Assembly: GCA_011033025.1 (NCBI GenBank)
Contig: WFMF01000088.1
Span: forward strand, 124,001-188,000
DNA: 64,000 bases
DNA from: Beroe forskalii
Taxonomy: Eukaryota > Ctenophora > Nuda > Beroida > Beroidae
Direction: 5' to 3'
The translations under genes were made by a program, and so were the position numbers. The notes under the pieces were generated by a model. It was not told the origin of the DNA and did not search any database. It saw only the letters and a list, made by a program, of their open reading frames with translations. Each line of letters starts with the position of its first letter. The first letter of the stretch is position 1. Below, one piece after another: positions 28,318-39,200 of the stretch.

Positions 28318-28470
28318 GAATTGATCATGATAGAATTGTGGATTGATGAAATCGTGGATCCGATTGATGGAATTGTGCATTGATAGAATGGTGGATTGAT
28401 AGAAATAGAATGGCGGATTGATGGAATGGTGTATCGATGGAATTCGGTGGATTGTAATATCTATGGAATG
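28318..28470 (+). repeat. GGATTGATGGAATGGTG minisatellite
   Basis: Seven or so imperfect copies of a ~17-20 bp unit (GGATTGATAGAATGGT and variants). Confidence 0.75.
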
Positions 28471-28893
28471 TTGAGTTGATGAAGTTTAAAACGGAATAGG
28501 TATTAATTCTAGTGTGAGGTTCACTGGTAAGAGAAGTCCCTGTCTCATTCTCACTCTCAATATACGAGCCGGCCTAATAAAAAGTACTTAAGCTACGTAA
28601 TACTCAACAAATAGATCCTCCTTCTTGAGTTTAAAGAATTGTGCTTCATTCAGTTAGTTTCATTCCAACTTAATCTATATTTTGCCCATAGAAATTTAAA
28701 TATTCCGGATCTGAATTTGAAATTCCAGAAAAAAAACTAAGGGTAAAGGAAGCATGCAATGACAATCTGAGGAGAAAAGAAGGCGGCAAATCGATAGGTA
28801 GCCGCCTAAAAATGGCATCAAAATTTTAAGAAAAGAACGAAAACAAATAAAAAACAAAAGAACAGAAAAATAATGAATAACAATACCTTTCAG

Positions 28894-31847
28894 TCGACGG
28901 TACGATGGACAATAACTACTGTAGAAACCCAGACAAAGATCCCCGGGGACCATGGTGTATCGTGAAGAGTGGAAAGCGACAGTACTGCTCCATTCCTAAA
29001 TGTGGTTAGTAGAACACAAGGAAATCTTTTATTTGAAATTTATCGAGACAGTCAGGGCACTGTGTCGGGGTAGATTAATATCGTTTTATTATGGTAGTCA
29101 AAAAAACAGTCTTAATATTTGAAACGATAACACCCGAAATAAATATTTGGTCATTGACTGCTCCATCGACGCCTCCTTTTTGCCTGCTTTTTGCCCCATC
29201 TTGCCACTTTTGTAAGCCTCAATAAGAATAATACTTACGTTTTCTCCTCAGCATCGTCAGCAAGTTTCGACGGGTATGGAAACATCGATCATGAGTTGTA
29301 CGATATCGGCAGTACCACTTCCGATACGATAGCCTTCACTTTCTACACTGAAAAGTAAGTCATGTAATTTAGAACACGGATCAAAATCAGATATTTGGAT
29401 CATCCGCCTTTTTTCAGAAAATAGGAGCATCGTATTTTTCACGAACCAGTCTCGGTTTGAAATCTGATTTATGGACAACGCCTGTCCACTTTATAATACA
29501 TCAGATAGAGATCTCAGAGCTTAAAATTCGCTGATTTTTCATTATTTATTCGCTAATTTTCCATTATTAATTCGCTGATTCTCCATTATCCTCCCCAGAG
29601 AGTGGCAGAATGACGCGACGATACTGACCATAAAATCCTGGAAAGCGGGAGAACTGAGCATCAAACTTCACTCCAACCTCGATTCTGAAGTTAAAGACGT
29701 TCTCAAACTCGATGTTAGTTTAGAGTTTTATTTTAGAGTTTTATTAGATATTCGAGGAATTTCTTTAAGGGTTAATTTCAAAACAATCGCTTAATCAGAA
29801 TTCTTCCCTCGAAAAAGTCTCAAGCTCTCCTCTCAACAGAGCTTACTACTCAGAATAACCAAATATTCTTATCATTTCAATTCTGAAATCTGCCAGTATT
29901 GAGATTTGAGGTTCGTTAGGTAACCTTTGGAGACGTATACTTGTTACTAAGAATAATCTGAGGTCATTAGTAAATTTTCGGTGCCTATTAGCATATTATT
30001 ATCAAACAGTTCGGTGAATGAAAGTAAAAGAAGTTTATAATTTTTGTGCCACAGTCCAAGGTTGTAAGTCCATGGAAAGCCGGCAATCGTAAACGGGAGA
30101 GAAACAAATTTGTTGGGCAGAGTGCAGACATTAAAAACACAGCGTTTAATGATATGATTCACAAATGTTGGACAAAGTTTGATATCAACTATTTGAACTA
30201 TTTCAGTGGTCATTCGAGAGGAATAGCCCCCCTATCACGCTTACATCCCGACCCAACGTCGCAGCTTCAGGAGAAATCGTCAGGGTGAATGTTACCAGGT
30301 AGGAAAAAGCAAAAAATAGAGTTGTGTTTCTTATTTAAACAATGCGTATCCACCATAACCTACAGAAACAGCCTCAATAAATGAAGTAGGCATCCCCAAG
30401 TCAACTACTTGAAAAAGATATGATTGTCGTGAAATTTTAATCTAAAAACTCTGCAAAGCACAATTTCATAATTCTATACATAATTCTTCACAATTTCATA
30501 CCGTCAGGATCGGGAGGGAATTAACGATGGCAGTAAACGATGAGGAGTACACTGGAACGATAACTAATAGAGTGTCTAGTGATGCAGTCTTCAGTGAGCC
30601 AGGCAATAGACACCACCAGGTCATTGACACCATCAGGTCATTGACACCATCAGGTCATTGACACCATCAGGTCATTGACACCATCAGGTCATTGACACCA
30701 TCAGGTGATTGACACCACTAGGTCATTGACACCATTCAGGTGATTGACACCACCAGGTCATTGACACCATCAGGTCATTGACACCATCAGGTCATTGACA
30801 CCATCAGGTCATTGACACCATCAGGTCATTGACACCATCAGGTCATTGACACCATCAGGTGATTGACACCACTAGGTCATTGACACCATTCAGGTGATTG
30901 ACACCACCAGGTCATTGACACCACTATGTGCTTGACAACACCAGGTGCTTGACACCACTATGTGCTTTACAACATCAGGTGCTTGACAACACTGCTCTGG
31001 TTTGATAGCCTTTCACCCAGCCTGACATCCATCCTGAAGGTTAAACACCAGTTTAACATTAACTCAATGTTTCAGGCAACATCTTCATCGGAAAGTCTCC
31101 CTACGGTAGGAATGGTTTCAGAGGATGCATCGCCGACTTCAGCTTCAACGATGTTCGAACCCTCGATGTTGCCATGGGTAATGATTTCCGGATAATTCGA
31201 CTGCCAAACTCGACAGTTCCGATCATATTTATAAAGCCTTAAGTTTTACTTGTTTTAAAACATCATCCATGTTATTTCACGGAGACATGGATTGTGATTG
31301 CGACGTTTAGCTGTTCTACATTGTACTATTGTACAATGTACATTGTACAAAGTATTCTTTACCCTTCACACACTCCACTCCAACCTTCAGGTACATTGTA
31401 CAATGTACACTTTACCCTCCACACCCCTCAGGTGCCCGACACAAAACCCAGGACGAGCTGATCTCCATCAGTCGGGGGGTCTGGGAGGGGTGTTTGTTAG
31501 TGGCCCCCAGCGACTGGACCCCAGACCCGGTGTGGCCTACCCTCAACACCCCTGAACTCCAGGTCGCTGACGGACAGCTGGCTGTCGAGATGACCGTCGT
31601 CAACGTGAGTTCATTCTGCTGATTTTTTCATCCATTTACTCATTTACACCTGAAGGTACTTCTTGATCCTTGCAGTTTAGACCCCTTTTTAGCATACTTT
31701 TAACATCCTCGCCCCTTTTCACGGCTTCACGCCCTTTTCCCTTCACAGACCGAGGATTCCAGCTCCTCCTCTTCCTCCTCGCACAGTAAAGCCTCCCTCC
31801 TCCTCTACACCCTCACCCTCCTCCTGACAACACTGGTTTTACAGTAG
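28894..31847 (+). CDS. kringle + LamG surface protein, 5' exons missing
   Basis: Eight exons join in phase to 295 residues: 28894-29004, 29252-29354, 29599-29713, 30207-30298, 30508-30602, 31076-31177, 31432-31604, 31749-31847. The first encodes the C-terminal half of a kringle: NYCRNPDKDPRGPWCI and RQYCSIPKC. Next is a laminin-G-like fold starting SASFDGYGNIDHELYDIGS, with ILTIKSWKAGELSIKL and the late LamG signature GNIFIGKSPYGRNGFRGCIA. After a Trp-rich segment (GVWEGCLLVAPSDW) the last exon gives a Ser-rich spacer and a hydrophobic C-terminus (LLLYTLTLLLTTLVLQ) with no basic tail, which fits a GPI-attachment signal. Likely an extracellular, membrane-tethered binding protein. The intron after 30602 begins GC rather than GT. 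The kringle N-half and signal peptide were not found upstream. Confidence 0.82.
30608..30990 (+). repeat. 17 bp minisatellite, TGACACCA core (array 2)
   Basis: About 22 copies of TTGACACCATCAGGTCA with T/G and C/A variants. A ~153 bp (nine-unit) higher-order block bearing the variants CAGGTGATT, CACTAGGTC and CCATTCAGG occurs twice (from about 30701 and 30854). It lies wholly inside the LamG-gene intron 30603-31075 and starts within a few bases of the 5' splice site. Confidence 0.92.
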
Positions 31848-32716
31848 CTACACGCACCCACCTAATCAACAAGAATATTAGTCCGCCATGTGCTAATAAG
31901 GAAGAGACATATGGGAGGTTGTAGCGACCTCTGCAAGCCATATTGGTTTGTAGGGCTCGAAACCGGATACCACCCTCAGGCTTACGCCCTCGGCAAATGG
32001 ACCCGATAGGCGCGTGTCTATCTATTTTATAGACACGCTGGCATAATCCCTCTATCAAATACATTCACTGTCTCTATCACATAGTTTCAGTGTATTGTAC
32101 TCCTTTCAAACAACACGCACTTACTCGTATACAAATGTTTCGTTCAGTAAACATGTAATTACCGTCCCACGTGACTCGCACGTGCCACTGTTACTGTACC
32201 AAATCAAGGTCGTGTTGCGCGCGCACGTGCCACTGGTTTCGGAGCAATATCCTTCAGCAAACGGTTTCTCATTTTCTCATACACAGTTTTTGCACTTAAT
32301 TTCTGTTTCGTTTCGCCGTTCTGGCTCCGCTTTACTTGCTTACTTGTTAACACGGCGAGAAGAGGTCACTTTACCTCTTTTGCATGCTCCTGCAGATTAT
32401 CGTAATGCCCTAATATTCGTCGATATTGTGTTTGTTGTTTTGATTCTTTGATTGATATTGTTTTTGTTGTTGCATTTGTTATCGTACAATAAGACAATAG
32501 TCCTCTTTGAAACATACTCCCGTTTAATTTATAGACTTATTAGTACTGTTCATGAACCATCCTTCTCCTGCCATCCTCAAGTCAATTCTGCAAAGTTTCA
32601 AATCAACCAATCAAAGCACTGAATCTCTTGAAAAGCTGAAATGCTTGTTCTGCCAATTGTGTTGGTTATTTCCATTAGTTGTGTTTTAGACTCTCATGCA
32701 ACGGACTCATCTATAA
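31848..32716. other. 3' flank of the LamG gene
   Basis: Contains a perfect 9 bp hairpin, CGTGTCTAT/ATAGACACG (32013-32037), sharing GTGTCTAT-TATTTT with the end of the element at 32717-32852. The word TGTAGCGACC occurs at 31919 and again just after that element. No gene seen. Confidence 0.45.
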
Positions 32717-32852
32717 TACATAGACACGGTGCTCTCAGAGTCTATTTAAATTATAGCCCCTCGACTTCGTCTCGGGATTACAAAGCGAATTGATAGAACC
32801 CGCTACGCGGGTTCTATCTGAAATAGATCCCTTCGCGCACCGTGTCTATGTA
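32717..32852. mobile_element. 136 bp MITE
   Basis: Perfect 16 bp terminal inverted repeats: TACATAGACACGGTGC at 32717-32732 and its complement at 32837-32852. Inside is a second perfect palindrome, 11 bp arms GATAGAACCCG/CGGGTTCTATC at 32792-32818. No ORF. Confidence 0.75.
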
Positions 32853-34085
32853 TTTTGTAGCGACCGCTAATGATATCAACTGTTCGCTCGTGGATCCCGA
32901 AAGCCTCGCTTGCGAAAAATGTGCCGGGGAAAGTGCCCTGGAGAGGCACTTGAAAGTGTCTTATGCCAACGGATTTGATATCGAGGAGACATGAACAATT
33001 AATGATGATATGAAGTCAAATTGAACGAGACTACGTGCGGAAAATATGAAAGTGACACAATATTTAAATCATTTAGGAAACGAACGATCGATCGGTCGAA
33101 CTGATATTTTTAGATAGAAAAAGATTAGCCAGGCATGGACCAAAACAGTATCACTGTTTTGGTTTAGACCGCTATTTGCCATTCGCCAAAAATCGAATTG
33201 ATGGTGATGGATTATTATGCCACTAGGAGTTAATGCCATGATGGACTTTCATCACAATTAGGTCCTGAGCAAGCTATTCAAAATTCAAATGTTATTGAAT
33301 TTTAAATAACTTTGAGTTTGAACTTCATTTTCGATTAGATTTCTTGTGCATCATAAGCGACATGATATTGTCACAATATTTTAATTTAGGTAACGATTTT
33401 TTCATCGATTTAAGTTTTTTGTCATAATTGCGTAGCTTTCCATAAGTTATGTAATTTTTCTATTTCAAAATAAAATATACCTTAAAAATATGATAGTTTT
33501 TTCTTTACATTTAGCATTTTTTGATTAACCAAGACTCCACGTTCTTTATTACAGACACAAAAAACCAGAAATTTTCCTAGTTCACTGTTCAATATTTATT
33601 TTCGAAAAAAGGTAGCAAATACCGATTGGCGATTCAAGGGCTCAAAAGTTGAGGGATTTTTTGGAGTGCCAAGGCCATAAGATCAACGTGATCTTGAATT
33701 ATTTCGTTCTTCACGTGCCTGATCTTATCTGAAAATATTACTCTGCAGGGTGTATCCCAAATTATCGAGCTCAGTTTGAAAAAGTAGGTTATACATGCGA
33801 AATAATTTCATCTCCAAATTAGGTTTTAATTTCGATTTGAGAAAGATCGATTATGTTCAATGATACCTTTGATAGACCCCACCTTGATAAATGGCCTATT
33901 TAAAACGTTCGATGGCTCAAGAAACTCGTCAGTTTGAGTTTCTTTCCATATAAATTTTAAGCGTTTTTATGCTAGAGTTCCCGGACTTTCTCAAAAATTC
34001 GCCATAAACATTCAAAGTTTTAAATACTCAAAATTTTTGATACAGAAGCTGTTAGCTGATAACTATAAATTACAAAATATTCCAG
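32853..34085. other. intergenic, no gene seen
   Basis: AT-rich, no exon recognised. A CCAG/GGAAC acceptor-like word at about 34085 directly precedes the 34104 ORF. Confidence 0.4.
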
Positions 34086-34103
34086 GGAACTAACAGTGAT
34101 AAC

Positions 34104-34505
34104 ATGACAATACACCTCTTATCGGTTCTCTTTATCCTCCACCTCCTTACCGTTCACACCCAGAGCCTGGATAACAACTTGAGATCAGGTGACACAAATG
34201 TGAGATCAGGTGACAACAACATGAGGTCAGGTGACAACAACTTCAGATCAGCTCGGTCAGCTGCTGTTCTCATGGAGCAAAACTTGGCCTTCGGGAGCTA
34301 TGGCAACTCGAAGAGTGAAGAGGATACATTCGGGAGCTATGGGAACAGTGGAGAAGGTACAATGAAGTGGAGTGATTCAGCAGCAGAAGCAGAACAGAAC
34401 CTCTTTTTTGGGCGGTCGGAGGAGGAAGAGAGTTTACTGTTTGGTGATAGGGAAGATGGAGGGTACAGAGTTGGGAGCCAGGAGGAGGAACAATTTGGTA
34501 ATTAG
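34104..34505 (+). CDS. secreted or peptide-precursor-like protein
   Basis: 133 codons. Residues 1-21 (MTIHLLSVLFILHLLTVHTQ, then S) are a textbook signal peptide. Residues 24-48 hold three to four copies of a seven-residue unit, RSGDNNM or close, encoded by a 21-bp repeat. The rest is very acidic with recurrent FG words: EQNLAFGSYGNS, DTFGSYGNS, EQNLFFGR, LLFGDR, QFGN. EQN-x-x-FG with a following Arg (FFGR) would suit release of a short amidated peptide, but classical dibasic KR sites are absent. Alternative: a secreted acidic matrix or adhesive protein. A CCAG acceptor 19 bases before the ATG suggests a 5' UTR exon. The last codons run into TTTG/GTAATT, a possible donor, so the protein could be longer. 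Confidence 0.55.
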   Translation: MTIHLLSVLFILHLLTVHTQSLDNNLRSGDTNVRSGDNNMRSGDNNFRSARSAAVLMEQNLAFGSYGNSKSEEDTFGSYGNSGEGTMKWSDSAAEAEQNLFFGRSEEEESLLFGDREDGGYRVGSQEEEQFGN

Positions 34506-36269
34506 TTGGAGTTTAGTTGGGATTATTTCGTTATATGGAGTAAAAAGCGGTATTCAAATGCTGGATTATTTACTGGTTCCATATTGAAGTGAAATGGTGA
34601 TTTGAAATGGTGAAATAGTGATTTGAATCTGAAAATGACTGTGAATGCTATGGACAAATTTATTTGTTGCATTTTTTCAATTGATGCATCGCAAAATCGT
34701 CTCTATTTTCTTCAACGATAAAATAAAACATGAACTCACCACAATTCAGTCAACATCGGTGCAGGCTGCAAGGGGTAGTACAATCCTTCGCTTGTTGGCT
34801 GAATACCCAGTATCTCATCAATTTCACATGTCATCTTGCTATGTGAATGTGGAATGGTGAGTGATAATTGAAATTGAAATTGAATTACAGTAACTTACTG
34901 ATGAAAAAAAATCAAGGTTACGATTAAAATGGAAATCATGATGAATTGACACTGACAGTGATATTGACAGATATTTTATCAAATCTCAATAAAATTTAAA
35001 TTTAATGGAAATTAGACCAAGAAGACAACAATTTATAATATTGAATAAGTTCATTAATGAATATACTGTAACATAAAGGTGACACAATGACAGTACATTC
35101 TTCCTGATATATTTTCTATGTTTAAATATAATAATCGGACAAAAAATATAAGAATGATATTCTAAATTAATGGTTACAATTACGAAGATGCGAATCAGTT
35201 CCTTAATTTGATTTAACTCGAATTCATTTCAAAATCACAATTTCACCCAAACAAAACTAAATGGGCTCAATAGGCGGTTCAATATCATGACCGTGGTGTA
35301 CTGGTGTGAGGGCCTTTCCTGTACCATGCCCGGCGTATTACAACGCGCATGGATACTTTTTTGTGGCACGTGACAGCGCGCAAATGTACTTTCTATGCAA
35401 AAAATAGTATGAGTAAAGCATATTTGTGCGCTATCACAAGCCGCAAAAAAGTAACCAAGCGCGGCGTAAACGCCGCGCCATAAAAGATCAAGACTCCACG
35501 GTAACGCCCTCTAAACTGCCAATTTATCGTATGAGCTTAATGCAATAATGCATACTATATCCAGGGTCGTTCTACAGCAAGTGGTCACCGGTTTGTCACG
35601 GCAAGATAGAAAATAAATAAATCTCATACAATAAAGGAATCTCCAAACAATCTACGGCACGACTCGTAAAGATCACCTTCAAATTTTATGGTATCACTTT
35701 CACGATTGATCAGAGTGACCGAGTGTATCACTTAAATTGTTCAAAAGGTTGCAATTTTCATGAGATGATTCTTGGATCCCAGCGTCTTTTCAGGAGTTTC
35801 CATTTAGAATTTCGATACAGGGTCCCAGAGTTGGACATAAATCTGATATTTCTTCCAAAAACATGATTATACTCAGCAGGTTTGAGGAGTCCATTGCTCC
35901 AGAGTCTAAATATAAAATTACACAGGGGTGCTTAAAGTCTATATTCAAAATTAACGTAGTCTTTTGAAGATAGCGGTTACACGATAGTCACAAGGCGTCA
36001 AAAGCAATAATTCATAATAAATAGCAAAAGTTTTCAATTCATATTCGTCGAAGCTGTACGTCAATCTCCGAATGATCTACTGTTCAAGCTACTTTTCCGG
36101 TATCGTGGTTGTTTGATTATCACTGAAAAAAGACAGTCAAAACGAGAAATACCAAAACCGATCAAAATTAAATATGAAATGAAAAGCAGGTGAACCAAAT
36201 AGGAAAAAATAGTACATGATTTTCCTCCATAGCATAAATCAAATCGATTTAACTCCAGTCCACCTAATT
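34506..36269. other. intergenic between two genes
   Basis: AT-rich; holds the foldback element at 35344-35464. The first few hundred bases could be 3' UTR of the upstream ORF and the last few hundred the 3' UTR of the minus-strand PDE9 gene. Confidence 0.4.
35344..35464. mobile_element. 121 bp foldback element
   Basis: Left arm 35344-35388 (CGCGCATGGATACTTTTTTG then TGGCACGTGACAGCGCG) and right arm 35418-35464 are inverted copies matching at about 85%. GC-rich inverted words (GCGGCGTAAACGCCGC) abut the right side. Confidence 0.75.
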
Positions 36270-39200
36270 CTACCTGTTGGTAACGACGACAGTCAGATTA
36301 GATATGGTTTTTTGGGCGCCCTCAAGTTTCTTCTCCAAAGCTAGCTTCTCGTCCATCAGCGCCTGGCATGTCTGAGGCAAGATGGTCTGGGATGAAAAGT
36401 TGTGAATTTCAAGGAATTATCAAAAATACTCAATAACATCCAGAATAACAATTTGAATATTTGAATATTTGAATATATGAATTTAAGGTTTTTCTTAGAC
36501 AAGCACTCAATCACACACCTTTGAACGGTCGGTGTCATCTTTAGCCAGATCCTCTTCTAGCTTCTTCGTTTCATAGTAAGCATAGGCGTCCTTTAGAGGT
36601 TGTAACATGGTCTGTTCAATCTCAGGAAACAGCTGGAGGGTTTGGAGAATTTTAATAAAAATATAAGGTTGACCAAAAAAAGTTAGCTGAAATATCTGGC
36701 CGTCAGCAATTGTGTTTCTGACGATGAATTGGAATAAAAATTCACGGAAATCGTGAATATTTATGGCTACTCAATTCACATAGAGTTTCGTATAGCGGTA
36801 TCAGCACGTATTTGATGAAGCCTATCTGAGCAGTGGGTTTGGTGACTTTACTGCGGTCCATGAAGGAGGCCACAGGGAGTCCCTCGCACTTCTCACGGTC
36901 ACTCTGAGTGAGGATAGGGTGGTGTCAATGATTGGGTGGTTATATATCGAGGTGTATAGATGACTGAATCAGTCATTTCATTCTATTGGGAGATCCGAGA
37001 TAGGGCAAAGTGGGATCTGTGCCCAGGAGAACTTCTTCTTGTGCTAAAGCATGGATCTTAATAAGTTCTGATTTAAACTAGGATTATTAATTACCTGAGT
37101 AAAGTATTCCTCCAGCAAGCACTCCAGCCACGGCTCTGCCACGTTGAAAGGCCGTACTTCGTTGGAAATGTCACAGCACTTGATCATGATCGCTGATAAC
37201 TGAAAGTGAAATCTGTAAATAAATCTGAAAATAAATTTTCACTTTTCTAGCGAAATCAAAATCCAATAAAACATTCCCAGAACATAATATTGTATGACTT
37301 AGACTTCCATAAACATTTGGACTCATTTCCTTAACCCCACCCACCCACCTGTTTAATATGGTTGGGATCACTCCACTGAAAGCACCCAGTAATAGCCTTG
37401 AAGCTCTGCACTATCTCCCCGTGGCGGGCCATGTCAGTTGACAGGATCAGGTCAATGATGCCTTGCCGGATTACCTTGAACGTTTCCCGGTCCACGTTGG
37501 CAAAGATGTTCGTTTCGGGCTGAAATGGGAAGAAATCTATGTCACAAAGTCTCATCTATAGGTGTATGGGTATATGAAAAACATAAAACAAACACTGAAA
37601 TTATCGATTTGTCTGTGCTCTGCTGACACCAGTCTGTGTTCTGCTGACACCAGTCTGTGTTCTGCTGACACCAGTCCGTGTTCTGCTGACACCAGTCCGT
37701 GTTCTGCTGACACCAGTCTGTGTTCTGCTGACACCAGTCTGTGTTATGCTAACACAAGTCTGGTATTTTGCTTACATCAGTCTGCGTTCTGCTGACACCA
37801 GTCTTGTATTTTGCTGACACCAGTCTGTGTTCTGATGACACCAGTCTGAATTCTGCTGACACCAGTCTGTGTTCTACTGACACCAGTCTGGCAGTTTGCT
37901 GACACCAGTCTGTGTTCTGCTGACACCAGTCAGTGTTCTGCTGACACCAGTCTGTGTTATGCTAACACAAGTCTGGTATTTTGCTTACATCAGTCTGCGT
38001 TCTGCTGACACCAGTCTTGTATTTTGCTGACACCAGTCTGTGTTCTGATGACACCAGTCTGAATTCTGCTGACACCAGTCTGTGTTCTGCTGACACCAGT
38101 CTGGTATTTTGCTGACACCAGTCTGTGTTCTGCTGACACCAGGCTGTGTTATGTTGACACAAGTCTGAATTCTGCTGACACCAGTCTGTGTTCTGCTGAC
38201 ACCAGTCTGGCATTTTGCTGACACCAGTCTGAATTCTGCTGATACCAGTCTGTGTTCTGCTGACACCAATCTGGTATTTTGCTGACACCAGTCTGTGTTC
38301 TGCTGACACCAGTCTGGCATTTTGCTGACACCAGTCTGGCATTTTGCTGACACCAGTCTGTGTTCTGCTGACACCAGTCTGGCATTTTGCTGACACCAGT
38401 CTGGCATTTTGCTGACACCAGTCTGGTAGTCTGCTGACATCAGTCTGTGTTCTGCTGGCACCAGTCAGTGTTCTGCTGACACTAGTCTGTGTAATGCTAA
38501 CACAAGTCTGAATTCTGCTGACACCAGTCTGTGTTCTGCTGACACCAGTCTGGCATTGTGCTGACACCAGTCTGTGTTCAGCTGACACCAGTCAGTGTTC
38601 TGCTGACACCAGTCTGTGTTATGCTAACACAAGTCTGAATTCTGCTGACACCAGCCTGTGTTCTGCTGACACCAGTCTGGTATTTTGCTGACACCAGTCT
38701 GTGTTCTGCTGACACCGGTCTGTGTTCTGCTGACACCAGTCTGTATTCAGCTGACACCAGTCTGGTATTCTGCTGAAACCAGTCTGGTATTCTACTGACA
38801 CCAGCCTGGTATTCTGCTGACATCAGTCTGGTGTTCTGCTGACACCAGTCTGGTGTTCTGCTGACACCAGTCTGGTGTTCTGCTGACACCAGTCTGGTGT
38901 TCTGCTGACACCAGTCTGGTGTTCTGCTGACACCAGTCTGGTGTTCTGCTGACACCAGTCTGGTGTTCTGCTGACACCAGTCTGGTGTTCTGCTGACACC
39001 AGTCTGGTGTTCTGCTGACACCAGTCTGGTGCTCTGCTGACACCAGTCTGGTGTTCTGCTGACAACAGTCTGGTGTTCTGCTGACAACAGTCTGGTGTTC
39101 TGCTGACACCAGTCTGGTGTTCTGCTGACACCAGTGTGGCGTTCTGCTGACACCAGTCTGGTGTTCTGCTGACACCAGTCTGGTGTTCTGCTGACACCAG

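Noticed and set aside
32095..32451. 118-codon plus ORF downstream of the LamG gene
   Set aside because: Contains an internal repeat (CACGTGCCACTG twice) and no domain or splice context; probably chance.
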